This document shows, one piece after another, positions 7,921 through 16,581 of a DNA stretch of 64,000 bases (position 1 is the first letter of the stretch; each line of letters starts with the position of its first letter). This stretch comes from Alicycliphilus sp. UBA6560 (lineage in GTDB: Bacteria; Pseudomonadota; Gammaproteobacteria; Burkholderiales; Burkholderiaceae_C). A program made the position numbers and the translations under genes. The DNA is taken from NCBI GenBank assembly GCA_002434305.1, contig DJJU01000011.1, forward strand, positions 186,001-250,000. Reading direction: 5' to 3'. The notes below the pieces were generated by a model that was given only the letters and a program-made list of their open reading frames with translations, was not told the DNA's origin and did not search any database.

Positions 7921-10217
7921 CGGCGCGCGGCACGCAGGCCTGCGCCGCGCACCTCGATGTGGAGTTCATCGAGCACCTGGCCGCGCGCGTCGCGCAGCTG
8001 CACGCGGTGGCGCCCGGGCCAGGGCAGCCAGTCCCATTCGCGCCCGCGGCCCGCCGCCTTGCCGTCGATGTGCCAGGCCAGCGCCTGCCCGGGCAGGCCG
8101 TCGCCGGCGGCAAAGCGCAGGCGCTGGTGCGCCGGCGGGATGTCCGGGTCCAGCGCCACGATGGTGCCGGGCGCCGGCGCCACGATGCGCGCGGGCGCGG
8201 CGGCCGAGCCGTCGATGGATTTCATGTCTTTTTGGCCTCCAGCGACCGCCCTGCTTGCGCTGGCAGCTATGGTATCAGTAGCAAACACGGCCTGCTGCGT
8301 GCCACGCACGAACCATTCCTGGCGCGGGCTTTCGATCCAGTCGCCCCCCGCGCCGGCCTCGAACCGGACGGCCTGGCGCACCACACCGGCCGGCGGCGCG
8401 GGCGGGCGGCTGGGCGTGGCCTGGTGCAGCCACTGCATGACCTCGACCCAGATGGGCGCGGCGCCGCTGCTGCCGCTGACGTCGTGCATGGCCGCGCCGC
8501 TGGCGTTGCCCACCCACACGCCGACGGTGTAGCGCTGCGACCAGCCCACGGCCCAGTTGTCGCGCATGTCCTTGCTGGTGCCGGTCTTCACCGCCGTCCA
8601 GAAGCGCGTGGCCAGCAGGCTGTCCGGCCCGAAGGTGCGCACGCGGGCATGGGCGTCCGACAGGATGTCGCCCACGATGAAGGCGGCGCCCGCGTCCAGC
8701 GCCTGCACGGGCGCGGCCGGCGCGGAGCCGCCCAGGCGCAGCCGCGCCGGCGCGTAGCGCCCGCCGTTGGCCAGCGCGCGGTAGGCGTTGGCCAGGTGCA
8801 GCAGCTGCACCTCGCTGCTGCCCAACGCCAGGCTGTAGCCGTAGTAGCCGCCCGATTCGGCCAGTTGCAGGCCCAATGCCTGCAGCTGCGCGAAGAAGGC
8901 ATCCGGCGTGACCATGACCAGGGTGCGCACCGCCGGCACGTTCAGCGACGCGGCCAGCGCCGTGCGCACCGACACCAGGCCCTTGAACTGCCGGTCGTAG
9001 TTCTGCGGGATGTACAGCCCGCTGGCCGTGGGGAGGTGGGCGCTGGAGTCCTCGACCAGCGAAGCGGCCGTCAGCCGCCGCTCGGCCAGCGCCTGGGCGT
9101 ACAGAAAGGGCTTGAGCGTGGAGCCCGGCTGGCGCAGCGCCAGCACGCCGTCCACTTCGCCGGCCCGGCTCAAGGGGCCGGACGATCCGACCCAGGCCAG
9201 CACCTCGCCGCTGGCGTTGTCCAGCACCACCAGGGCGCCGTCCTGCACGTTGCGCCCGGCCAGCTCGCGCAGGTGGCGCGACAGCGACTGCACGGCCACG
9301 CGCTGCAGGGGGGCGCTGAGCGGCAGCCGCTCGGGCGCCGCCGCGGCCCGCGCGCCGCCGCCCACCGCGCGCAGCCATTGGCGCGCGAAGTGCGGCGCAA
9401 TGCCCTCGCTGGGCGCCCAGGCGCGCCGCTGCAGCGCGCCGGCCACGAACAGCTCGAGCGCGCCACAGTCCACTGGAGCAGCCTTTTCCTTTCGGCCGGC
9501 GGCCCGCTGCGCTGCCATGTCGCGCAGCACGCCGCAGGCGCGGCGCGCCACGACGTCCGGCCGGGCGTTAGGGGCCCGCACCAGGGCCGCGGCGACGGCG
9601 GCCTCGCGCTCGTCCAGGCCGTGGGCGGCCTTGGCGAACAGCGTGCGCGACAGGGCGTCCAGGCCGACGATCTCGCCGCGAAAGGGCACCAGGTTCAGGT
9701 ACGCCTCCAGGATCTGGTCCTTGCGCCAGCGGCGCTCCAGCACCTGCGCGGCCACGGCTTGGCCGAGCTTTTGCGCCACGCTGCGCCCGCCCGCACTCTG
9801 GCGCCAGTCCTCGTCCAGCAGGCCGGCCAGCTGCATGGTGATGGTGCTGGCCCCGCGCGTGCGCTGGTTCCACAGGTTGGCCCAGGCGGCGGCGGAGACA
9901 GCGGCCCAGTCCACCCCGCTGTGCTCGTAAAAGCGCCGATCCTCACTCAGCACCAGGGCGGTGCGCAGCGCCGGCGACACGTCGGCCAAGCCCAGCCATT
10001 CGCCGCGGCGCACCGTGGCGTCGATGCGCACGCGCTGCAGCACCTCGCCCTCGCGCGAGAGCAATTCCAGGTCGGACGGCCGCGTGGCGGCGCGCACTTC
10101 GTCGAAGGTGGGAAGGGCGTGCGCCAGCGGCGCGGCCAGGGCCAGGCACAGCGGCAACAGGAGGCGAAGGGCGTACGGCAAGACGGGCAGCGGGAGAAAA
10201 ATGCAGGGCGGCACCAT
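7917..10217 (-). CDS. pbpC: Penicillin-binding protein 1C (PbpC)
   Basis: A 767-residue bifunctional class-A PBP. In order: an N-terminal hydrophobic signal/anchor (LRLLLPLCLALAAPLAHA), a GT51 glycosyltransferase with EDRRFYEHSGVDW and GASTITMQL, a transpeptidase with active-site SxxK in QPGSTLKPF, SxN in SLNVP and KTGTS, then the C-terminal PBP1C domain. It polymerises and possibly cross-links peptidoglycan in the periplasm. The ATG at 10217 places the signal anchor at the N-terminus. A family-A repeat lies in frame in the linker between the transpeptidase and C-terminal domains (residues around FATDTIAASASRAVAG). No alpha-2-macroglobulin gene, its usual partner, is adjacent. Confidence 0.93.
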   Translation of the reverse strand: MVPPCIFLPLPVLPYALRLLLPLCLALAAPLAHALPTFDEVRAATRPSDLELLSREGEVLQRVRIDATVRRGEWLGLADVSPALRTALVLSEDRRFYEHSGVDWAAVSAAAWANLWNQRTRGASTITMQLAGLLDEDWRQSAGGRSVAQKLGQAVAAQVLERRWRKDQILEAYLNLVPFRGEIVGLDALSRTLFAKAAHGLDEREAAVAAALVRAPNARPDVVARRACGVLRDMAAQRAAGRKEKAAPVDCGALELFVAGALQRRAWAPSEGIAPHFARQWLRAVGGGARAAAAPERLPLSAPLQRVAVQSLSRHLRELAGRNVQDGALVVLDNASGEVLAWVGSSGPLSRAGEVDGVLALRQPGSTLKPFLYAQALAERRLTAASLVEDSSAHLPTASGLYIPQNYDRQFKGLVSVRTALAASLNVPAVRTLVMVTPDAFFAQLQALGLQLAESGGYYGYSLALGSSEVQLLHLANAYRALANGGRYAPARLRLGGSAPAAPVQALDAGAAFIVGDILSDAHARVRTFGPDSLLATRFWTAVKTGTSKDMRDNWAVGWSQRYTVGVWVGNASGAAMHDVSGSSGAAPIWVEVMQWLHQATPSRPPAPPAGVVRQAVRFEAGAGGDWIESPRQEWFVRGTQQAVFATDTIAASASRAVAGGQKDMKSIDGSAAAPARIVAPAPGTIVALDPDIPPAHQRLRFAAGDGLPGQALAWHIDGKAAGRGREWDWLPWPGRHRVQLRDARGQVLDELHIEVRGAGLRAARR
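8226..8285 (+). repeat. Family-A repeat, copy 3, inside pbpC
   Basis: Carries GCGCTGGCAGCTAT and the TTTTTGGCCTCCAGCG arm. It lies fully inside pbpC, antisense to it and without a stop, and adds about 20 residues to the linker before the C-terminal domain. Confidence 0.8.
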
Positions 10218-10296
10218 GGTAAGCGTGCGGCGTTGCGCCCGGCCCGCTTGACCCATGTCAAAACCGCACCGCCAGCGCGTGCCCAGACTGCCTGGC

Positions 10297-10557
10297 ATGT
10301 CCACCCCGCCGCCCGGCCCGCGCCGCAAGAAGTTTCCCGTCAACCCCGCCCACCCCGAGCGCACCTGTTGGGGCTGCGACCGCTATTGCGCGGCGGACGC
10401 CATGCTGTGCGGCAACGGCTCGGAGCGCAGCCAGCACCCGGCGGAGCTCTTCGGCCCGGACTGGGCCGAGTGGCTGCCTCCCGAGGAGGGCCAGGGCGCG
10501 CGGGGTGACGGAGACGGCGCGGACGGCGATCAGCCCAGCGCCAGCAGCACCGGCTGA
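10297..10557 (+). CDS. DUF3079 family protein
   Basis: A small protein of 86 residues whose core, KKFPVNPAHPERTCWGCDRYC followed by CGNGSERSQHPAELFG, is the signature of DUF3079. Four cysteines in a CxxC...C...C arrangement suggest a metal site. Function is unknown. The ATG at 10297 is preferred; an in-frame ATG at 10255 adds a basic lead-in not shared with the family. The acidic C-terminal tail overlaps the 3' end of the convergent nuclease gene by 28 bp. Confidence 0.82.
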   Translation: MSTPPPGPRRKKFPVNPAHPERTCWGCDRYCAADAMLCGNGSERSQHPAELFGPDWAEWLPPEEGQGARGDGDGADGDQPSASSTG

Positions 10558-11405
10558 TGGTCCGACGCCCGGGTGGCGCCGTCGATCTGTAGATCCTGGA
10601 CCCGGGAGCGCAGCGAATCGCTGACCCAGACGAAGTCGCAGGCGATGGGCTGGGCCGAGAAGCGCCGGTCGAACAGGCAGAACGTGGGCGGCTGGGGCGT
10701 GTGCGGGTGCAGCAGCCGCCAGGCGTCGTGCAGCGCCGGCGTGCCGGGCGTCGCCCAGCCGGCGGCCTCCTCGGCCGACAGGGGCGCGGCCAGGTGGGCG
10801 TATTCGGGCTCGGTGGCCTGCAGGTTGAAGTCGCCGCACAGCACGGCGTGGGGCGTGTGCGGCTGGTCCTGAAAGGGCGAGCCGTCGGCTGCCGGCGCGG
10901 GCGGGCACGCCGCCTGGGCGCAGGCCTGCAGGTGCAGGGCGCGCAGGGCCCGGGCCTGGGCCATGCGCTGCACGCGCGAGTAGTACTCAAGGTGGGTGGT
11001 CATGACGCGCACGGGGCCCAGCAGGGGGCTGGCCACGGTCAGCACGCTGCACAGGCGCGGCATGCTGCGCACGCCGGCATCAGACGGATAGGGCAGCGGG
11101 TGGTGCTGCAGCTGCAGCACCGGCAGCCGGGTGGCGATCAGGTTGCCAAAGCGCTGGCGGCCGGCAGCCGTCCACACGTCCACGGCGGCGCCGAAGAACA
11201 CCTGCCAGCCGGGCGGCAGCGCCGCGCGCACCTGCGCCACTTGGTCGCCGGGCTCGCCCGGCAGGCCGGGGTGGTTGACGGCGATCTCCTGCAGGCACAG
11301 AACGTCGGGCGCGTCCATGGACAGAGCGTGGTGCACGATGCGCGCAACGTCCACGCGGCCGTCCAGACCGCAGCACCATTGGGTGTTCCAGGTAACGAGC
11401 TTCAT
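10530..11405 (-). CDS. Endonuclease/exonuclease/phosphatase family protein
   Basis: A 291-residue EEP-fold protein. The family residues are visible: TWNTQW at the N-terminus (Asn), LQE (metal-binding Glu), TTHLE, CGDFNL (Asp/Asn pair) and a C-terminal SDHQPVLL (Asp/His pair). The fold hydrolyses phosphodiester bonds in DNA, RNA, lipids or small molecules; the substrate cannot be told from sequence. No signal peptide is visible, so a cytosolic role is likely. The ATG at 11405 (MKLVTWNTQW) is the start. A family-A repeat lies directly upstream, so any promoter must sit around it. Confidence 0.88.
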   Translation of the reverse strand: MKLVTWNTQWCCGLDGRVDVARIVHHALSMDAPDVLCLQEIAVNHPGLPGEPGDQVAQVRAALPPGWQVFFGAAVDVWTAAGRQRFGNLIATRLPVLQLQHHPLPYPSDAGVRSMPRLCSVLTVASPLLGPVRVMTTHLEYYSRVQRMAQARALRALHLQACAQAACPPAPAADGSPFQDQPHTPHAVLCGDFNLQATEPEYAHLAAPLSAEEAAGWATPGTPALHDAWRLLHPHTPQPPTFCLFDRRFSAQPIACDFVWVSDSLRSRVQDLQIDGATRASDHQPVLLALG

Positions 11406-11441
11406 GGGATTGGCATGGAATGGTCCAGCGGTCGATTGTGA

Positions 11442-11497
11442 GACTTTTTGGCCTTCAGCGCCCGCCAATCAAGCGCTGGCAGCTATGCTTTTCGCAG
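11442..11497 (+). repeat. Family-A repeat, copy 4
   Basis: Perfect core CAAGCGCTGGCAGCTAT with the arm TTTTTGGCCTTCAGCG. It lies between the nuclease start and the end of the BKACE gene. Confidence 0.8.
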
Positions 11498-11546
11498 CAC
11501 GGACAGCGCCACCCCGGCCGGCATGGGTGGTGACAGCGCCCCGGCT

Positions 11547-12431
11547 TCAGGCCGCTGCCAAGCCCAGGATGGCGCGCGCCTCGTCGGTGCTGGCCACCTC
11601 ACGCCCGGCGCGGCGGGCGCACTGCACGAGCTGCTCGATCATGGGACCGTTGGATTCGGCCTTGGCGCCGTCCGGCAGGTAGAAGCTGTCCTCCAGCCCC
11701 GTGCGCAGGTGGCCGCCCAGTTCGGCCACGCGCTGGTGCACGGGCCAGATGTTGGCGCGGCCGATCACGGTGGCCTGCCAGGGCGCGTCCCGGATCTTCA
11801 GGCGCAGCAGGATGGGCAGCAGCTCGGGGTCGGCCGGCATGCCGGACTCCACGCCCATGACGAAGTTGTATTCGGGCAGGCCGCGGGTGTACATGCCGGT
11901 CTGCACGTACATCTCCACGCAGCGCACGATGCCCACGTCGAAGCACTCGAACTCCGGCAGCGTGCCGGTCTCGGCCATCACGTCGAGAAAATCCTGCACC
12001 TTGGCCGGCTGGTTGTCGAACAGCATGGGCGGCCAGGCCCAGCTGCCGTTGGCGCGCACCTTCAGGTAGTTCAGCGATCCGGCGTTGCACGCCGCCATCT
12101 CGGGCCGGGTGGCACGCAGGCAGTCCAGCGGGCCCTGGTAGTGCGGGCCGACCACGCCGGTGGTCTGGTTGATGATGATGCCCGGGCAGGCCTCGCGCAT
12201 GGCCTGCACGCAGTCGGTGGCGACTTGCGGGTCCCAGCTGGGCAGGTGGCCCTTGCCCGGCTCCTGGCTGCGAAAGTGCACGTGGATGACGCTGGCGCCG
12301 GCCTCAAAGGCGCGGCGCGCTTCCCTAGCGAGCTGCGCGGGCGTGACGGGCACGTGGTGCTGCTGCGGGTCGGTCAGCACGCCGGTGATGGCGCAGGTGA
12401 CGACGGCCTTGTGGGCGGGGTTGTGGCTCAT
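11547..12431 (-). CDS. BKACE family beta-keto acid cleavage enzyme (DUF849)
   Basis: A 294-residue TIM-barrel protein of the 3-keto-5-aminohexanoate cleavage (Kce/BKACE) family. Typical blocks are VVTCAITG, the Zn-binding HVHFR, NQTTG and the C-terminal RTGLEDSFYLPDGAKAESN. BKACEs condense a beta-keto acid with acetyl-CoA to give acetoacetate and a new acyl-CoA. It is the last gene of the eight-gene operon that starts with the TetR gene at 21057, separated from the acyl-CoA dehydrogenase by about 24 bp. In that setting it may act on a keto acid from the branched acyl-CoA pathway, possibly standing in for a lyase, as no HMG-CoA-lyase-like gene is present. That role is an inference. Confidence 0.92.
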   Translation of the reverse strand: MSHNPAHKAVVTCAITGVLTDPQQHHVPVTPAQLAREARRAFEAGASVIHVHFRSQEPGKGHLPSWDPQVATDCVQAMREACPGIIINQTTGVVGPHYQGPLDCLRATRPEMAACNAGSLNYLKVRANGSWAWPPMLFDNQPAKVQDFLDVMAETGTLPEFECFDVGIVRCVEMYVQTGMYTRGLPEYNFVMGVESGMPADPELLPILLRLKIRDAPWQATVIGRANIWPVHQRVAELGGHLRTGLEDSFYLPDGAKAESNGPMIEQLVQCARRAGREVASTDEARAILGLAAA

Positions 12432-12455
12432 GGGGGTTGCCTCCGGGGTTCGCTG

Positions 12456-13640
12456 TCACCAGCCCAGCTGCCGCGCAGCCAGGTCCTTCATGATTTCCTC
12501 CGCGCCGCCGCCGATCATCATGACTTTGACCTCGCGGTAGATGCGCTCGCTGACGGTGCCGCGCATGAAGCCCATGCCGCCCAGGATCTGCACGGCCTGG
12601 TCGGCGCAGAACTGCATGGTCTGCGTGGCGTGGTTCTTGAGCAGGCAGACCTGGGCCACCCATTCGGGCCCCGTGTCACCCGCATCGGCACGCGCGGCGA
12701 TGGCCTCGCACCATGCGGCTGTGGACTGGATGCGCATCTGCATGTCCGCCAGCTTGTGGCGGATGGCCTGGTGCTCCACCAGCGCCGCGCCAAAGGTCCG
12801 ACGCTGGCGCGCCCAGGCCAGGGCCTCGTCGAAGCAGGCCTCGGCAAAGCCCAGCGCCGAAGCGGCCAGGCCGAAGCGCTCGGCATTGAAGTTGCCCATG
12901 ATGATGCGAAAGCCCTGGCCTTCCTCGCCCAGCAGGTAGCGGGCCGGCACGCGCACCTCGTCGAAACGCAGGTGGGCGGTGTCGGAGCACAGCCAGCCCA
13001 TCTTGGCAAGCCGGCTGCGCGACAGGCCGGGGCTGCTGCCGGGGATCAGGAGCATGGAGATGCCGCCGCTGCCGCGCGCGCCCGGCTCGCCCGTGCGCAC
13101 GGCAGTGGTGATCCAGTCCGCGCGTAGACCTGAGGTGATGAACACCTTCTCGCCGCTGACGACGTAGTCATCCCCGTCGCGCCGCGCGGTGGTGGCCAGC
13201 CGCGCCACGTCGGAGCCGCCACCCGGCTCCGTGATGGCCAGCGCCGCGATCGCCTCGCCCGCCAGCACCGGCGGGATGACCTCGGCGCGCACGGCGTCGC
13301 TGCCATGGGCCACCACGGGCGGCAGGCCGATGTTGTGCGACAGCAGGCTGGCCAGCACCCCGCCGCTGGCGCCGTGGCGGCTGAGTGCCCGCCACAGCGG
13401 CAGGCGCAGCGCGTAGCTGGCGGGCGTGCCGCCGTATTCCTCGGGATAACCCAGGCCCAGCAGGCCGAGGTCAGCCGCGCGGCGGTACAGCGCACGGGGA
13501 AATTCACCCGCCGCGTCCCAGGCGTCCACATGCGGCGCGATCTCGGTGCGGGCGAAGCGGGTGACGGTGTTTGCCAGGGCCTCGCGGTCGGCGCGGGCGT
13601 CGCCCAGGCCGCGCTGCGGGTCGAGGGTGCTGTCGGTCAT
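12456..13640 (-). CDS. Acyl-CoA dehydrogenase (second in operon)
   Basis: A 394-residue FAD-dependent acyl-CoA dehydrogenase with the two family signatures: ALAITEPGGGSDVARL in the middle and QILGGMGFMRGTVSERIYREVKV near the C-terminus. The enzyme introduces an alpha-beta double bond into an acyl-CoA and donates electrons to ETF. Its start overlaps the stop of the carboxylase alpha gene (ATGA), so the two are translationally coupled. It differs clearly from the acyl-CoA dehydrogenase at 16582, so the operon encodes two dehydrogenation steps. Chain specificity cannot be read from sequence; a role later in degradation of the same branched substrate is likely. Confidence 0.92.
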   Translation of the reverse strand: MTDSTLDPQRGLGDARADREALANTVTRFARTEIAPHVDAWDAAGEFPRALYRRAADLGLLGLGYPEEYGGTPASYALRLPLWRALSRHGASGGVLASLLSHNIGLPPVVAHGSDAVRAEVIPPVLAGEAIAALAITEPGGGSDVARLATTARRDGDDYVVSGEKVFITSGLRADWITTAVRTGEPGARGSGGISMLLIPGSSPGLSRSRLAKMGWLCSDTAHLRFDEVRVPARYLLGEEGQGFRIIMGNFNAERFGLAASALGFAEACFDEALAWARQRRTFGAALVEHQAIRHKLADMQMRIQSTAAWCEAIAARADAGDTGPEWVAQVCLLKNHATQTMQFCADQAVQILGGMGFMRGTVSERIYREVKVMMIGGGAEEIMKDLAARQLGW

Positions 13641-15649
13641 GCGTCTGCCTCCTGCGCTTGCGCGGCGGGTGCCAGGCGCGCCAACACCTGGCCGGGGGTG
13701 ACCTGCTGGCCCACGGCCACCATCAGCTCGGCCAGAACCGCCGGCGCGGGCACCGTCAGGCTGTGCTCCAGCTTCATGGATTCGATGACCAGCACCGTGT
13801 CGTGCGCGGCCAGTTGCTGGCCGGCTACTGCCGGCAGGGCCACCACGCGGCCGTTGAAGGGCGCGCGCAGCTCGCCCGCCCCGCCCTGCCCGCCGGCCCG
13901 GGCCGCCGTTTCGTACGAGGCGTCTTCCACCCAGCCGTCGATGCCGCCGGCCTGCCAGTGCCAGCGCCGCGCACCGACGGCCACGGCGTGCACGCGCTGG
14001 TCGGCCCCGGCCGCGCCCAGCGGAGTGACGCGCACGCCACCGTCGGCCTCACAGGCCAGATGCACGCGGCCGTCCAGCGCTTCGCCCATGGCCGGGTCGG
14101 CGCCCTGGACGTGCAAGCGGCCGCCGCCCAGCTCGCGCACCGCCAGGGCGTGCACCCGGCCCTGGTGGCGCAGGCGCAGCGGGCGCTGCAGGCTGCAGGG
14201 CAGCGCAGGGGCGCCTGCCGGATTCATAGTAAAAATGGCCGTCAGCGCAGATGGGGCAAGCGCTGACAGCTCCTTTTTCAATAGCGTTTCGCGGATCGCA
14301 TCGGCCTGCTGCGCCAGGAAGGGCACCAGCGCCTGCCCGGCGCCAAACTGCGGGTGCGCCAGGCATTCGGCCAAAAAGGCCCGGTTGGTCGGCAGGCCCA
14401 GCACGCTGGTGGCCTGCAGCGCGCGCACCAGGGCGGCGATGGCCTCGTCCCGCGTGGCGGCGTGCACGATCAGCTTGCCCAGCAGGGCGTCGTAGTACGG
14501 CGATACCTCGGTGCCCTGCTCCAGCGCGTGGTCGAAGCGCAGAGCGCCCGGCGCGGCACGCCCGAAGGCCGTGGCGGGCGGCGCGGCGAGGTGCAGCACG
14601 CGCCCGGTGTGAGGATGGAACTGCGCGTCCTCGGCGCACAGGCGCACCTCGATGGCGTGGCCCTGCAGGCGTACGTCCTGCTGCGCCAGCGGCAGCGGCT
14701 CGCCCCGTGCCACGCGGATCTGCCACTCCACCAGGTCCAGGCCGGTGAGCGCCTCGGTCACCGGGTGCTCGACCTGCAGTCGGGTGTTCATCTCCATCAG
14801 ATAGAACTGTTCGCCGTCCAGCAGAAACTCCACCGTGCCCGCGCCCACGTAGCCCGCGGCCTGCGCCAGGGCCACGGCGGCGGCGCCCATGCGCGCGCGC
14901 AGGGCTTCATGCATCGCCGGGCTGGGCGACTCCTCGATGAGCTTTTGGTGGCGGCGCTGCACCGAGCAGTCGCGCTCGCCCAGGTGGATGCAATGGCCGT
15001 GGGCGTCGGCGAAGACCTGCACCTCGACGTGCCGCGGGGCCAGCAGGGCGCGCTCGATCAGCAGGTCGCCGCAGCCAAAGCCGGCCAGCGCCTCGGAGCG
15101 CGCGCTGGCCAGGGCCGCCGGCAGTTGCGCTGCGTCGGCCACCAGCCGCATGCCGCGCCCGCCGCCACCAGCCACGGCCTTGACCATGAGAGGAAAGCCG
15201 ATGCGCGCGGCCTCCGCCGCGAAGCGTTCGTCGCTCTGGTCGTCGCCCGCATAGCCCGGCAGGCAGGGCACGCCGTACTGCTGCGCCAGCTGCTTGGCGC
15301 CGGACTTGCTGCCCACGGCGCGAATGGCGGCGGGCGGCGGGCCGATCCACGCCAGGCCGGCGTCCTGCACGGCCTGGGCGAAGTCGGCGTTCTCGCTCAA
15401 AAAACCGTAGCCCGGGTGCACCGCATCGGCACCGCTGGCGCGCGCCGCGTCCAGCAGCCTGTCGATGCGCAGGTAGCTGTCGGCGCTGGCCGCGCCGCCC
15501 AGCGCCACGGCCTGCGTGGCCTCGCGCACGTGCAGGGCGCGGGCGTCGGGCTCGGAGTAGACGGCGACGGTGTCCAGCCCCAAGCGACGTGCGGTGTGGA
15601 TGACGCGGCGGGCGATCTCGCCGCGATTGGCGATGAGGACTTTTTTCAT
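13637..15649 (-). CDS. Acyl-CoA carboxylase alpha subunit (biotin carboxylase + BCCP), AtuF/LiuD-like
   Basis: A 670-residue biotin-dependent carboxylase alpha chain. It starts MKKVLIANRGEIA (biotin carboxylase N-domain), has the ATP-grasp glycine loop GGGGRGMR and the block CSVQRRHQKLIEESPSP, and ends in a biotinyl domain with target Lys in VIESMKLEH. It charges biotin with CO2 and passes it to the beta subunit at 17796. Order in the operon (SDR, beta, dehydrogenase, hydratase, alpha) matches atuBCDEF. A family-A repeat lies in frame near 14226, adding about 20 residues (LLKKELSALAPSALTAIF) between the biotin carboxylase and the middle domain. The ATG at 15649 is the second of two duplicated start regions. 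Confidence 0.93.
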   Translation of the reverse strand: MKKVLIANRGEIARRVIHTARRLGLDTVAVYSEPDARALHVREATQAVALGGAASADSYLRIDRLLDAARASGADAVHPGYGFLSENADFAQAVQDAGLAWIGPPPAAIRAVGSKSGAKQLAQQYGVPCLPGYAGDDQSDERFAAEAARIGFPLMVKAVAGGGGRGMRLVADAAQLPAALASARSEALAGFGCGDLLIERALLAPRHVEVQVFADAHGHCIHLGERDCSVQRRHQKLIEESPSPAMHEALRARMGAAAVALAQAAGYVGAGTVEFLLDGEQFYLMEMNTRLQVEHPVTEALTGLDLVEWQIRVARGEPLPLAQQDVRLQGHAIEVRLCAEDAQFHPHTGRVLHLAAPPATAFGRAAPGALRFDHALEQGTEVSPYYDALLGKLIVHAATRDEAIAALVRALQATSVLGLPTNRAFLAECLAHPQFGAGQALVPFLAQQADAIRETLLKKELSALAPSALTAIFTMNPAGAPALPCSLQRPLRLRHQGRVHALAVRELGGGRLHVQGADPAMGEALDGRVHLACEADGGVRVTPLGAAGADQRVHAVAVGARRWHWQAGGIDGWVEDASYETAARAGGQGGAGELRAPFNGRVVALPAVAGQQLAAHDTVLVIESMKLEHSLTVPAPAVLAELMVAVGQQVTPGQVLARLAPAAQAQEADA
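14226..14286 (+). repeat. Family-A repeat, copy 5, inside carboxylase alpha gene
   Basis: Core variant CAAGCGCTGACAGCT. The 5' arm GTCAGCGC changes with it to match GCGCTGAC, so the hairpin pairing is kept by a compensatory change. It is antisense to the gene and in frame. Confidence 0.78.
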
Positions 15650-15762
15650 GCGTCGCTCCCCTGCGGCAAGATCGCCCGCCTGCCCGCTACGCGGGCCCGA
15701 GCGATGTGCTTCGCCATGCCTGCGGCATGACCGCAGCGGTTGGCGATGAGGATTTTTTTCAT
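15646..15762 (-). other. 113-bp start-region duplication with 38-codon ORF
   Basis: The stop of the hydratase gene overlaps an ATG at 15762 (ATGA) that begins MKKILIANR, a near copy of the true carboxylase start MKKVLIANR at 15649. After nine codons the frame diverges into CGHAAGMAKHIARARVAG and stops at a TGA that itself overlaps the ATG at 15649 (again ATGA). The two roughly 35-bp start regions differ at only a few bases. Between them lies a segment with two palindromes, CATGCCTGCGGCATG and CCCGCTACGCGGG. It looks like an insertion or duplication that preserved translational coupling. Confidence 0.75.
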
Positions 15763-16568
15763 GCGTGGCTCCAAGGTGCCGGCTGGCGAGCGCCAAAGGC
15801 GGCTAGGCCCTGCGCGGCTTCGATGCCGCGCAGCGACTGGGCGAAGGCCTGTGCGGCTGCGTCCAGCAAGTCGAATAAAGGCTGTTCGCGCTCGGCCAGC
15901 AGCAGCCGCTTGGTGGCAGCCACGGCCTGCGGGGCGCCCTGGGCATGGCGGGCCACGGCGGCGTTCAGGGCGGCCTGCAGGCCGTCGGCGCCGGCGATCT
16001 CGTCGGCCATGCCGTCGCGCAAGGCCGCTGTGGCGCCGTGGCGCTGGCCGGTTAGCAGCCAGCGGCGGGCGGCGGCGGGCCCCAGGCGCCGCACCACGAA
16101 GGGCGCGATCTGCGCCGGCACGATGCCCAGCGTCACCTCGGGCGTGGCGAACTGCGCGCCCTCGGCCGCCAGCACGTGGTCGGCGCAGCACAGCAGGCCG
16201 ATGCCGCCGCCCATGGCCGCGCCCTCCACCACGGCAATCAGCCACTGCGGCAGGGCGCACAGCGCCTGCAGCAGCACGCCAAAGCGCCGGTTCACGGGCA
16301 CCAGCGGGTCGTCCTGCCCGGCAGCCAGCGGCTGGCCGACGGCTCGGGCAAAGCCGCCCAGGCTGCCGCCGGCGCAAAAGTGCCCGCCGGCGCCGCGCAG
16401 CACCACGCCGCGCAGGGCGGCATCCTGGCCAGCGCGCTCGCAGGCGGCCAGCAGGGCGTCAACCATGGCGTCGCTCAGGGCGTTGCGGCTGGCCGGAGCG
16501 TTCAGCGTCCAGGTCTCCAGCCAGCCGCCGGCCAGGGGCTGGCGGTCGATCAGCAGTTCGTCGGCCAT
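15759..16568 (-). CDS. Enoyl-CoA hydratase/isomerase family protein, AtuE/LiuC-like
   Basis: A 269-residue crotonase-fold enzyme. Oxyanion-hole segments are ASRNALSDAMV and GGHFCAGGSLGGF in the first half and VEGAAMGGGIGLLCCADHVLA near the middle. A crotonase here would hydrate the glutaconyl-CoA-type product of the carboxylase, as isohexenylglutaconyl-CoA hydratase (AtuE) or methylglutaconyl-CoA hydratase (LiuC) do; the exact substrate is inferred from context. The ATG at 16568 (MADELLIDRQ) is used; it is 13 bp downstream of the dehydrogenase stop. Its stop overlaps the first of the two duplicated carboxylase start codons. Confidence 0.9.
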   Translation of the reverse strand: MADELLIDRQPLAGGWLETWTLNAPASRNALSDAMVDALLAACERAGQDAALRGVVLRGAGGHFCAGGSLGGFARAVGQPLAAGQDDPLVPVNRRFGVLLQALCALPQWLIAVVEGAAMGGGIGLLCCADHVLAAEGAQFATPEVTLGIVPAQIAPFVVRRLGPAAARRWLLTGQRHGATAALRDGMADEIAGADGLQAALNAAVARHAQGAPQAVAATKRLLLAEREQPLFDLLDAAAQAFAQSLRGIEAAQGLAAFGARQPAPWSHA

Positions 16569-16581
16569 GGCGTGCGGCTCC

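Noticed and set aside
5717..8113. A single 798-residue fusion of a DMT region with L-lactate dehydrogenase
   Set aside because: The upstream part is another frame of the EamA gene at 6997; a GTG with GAGGAGA at 6892 gives a normal LldD length.
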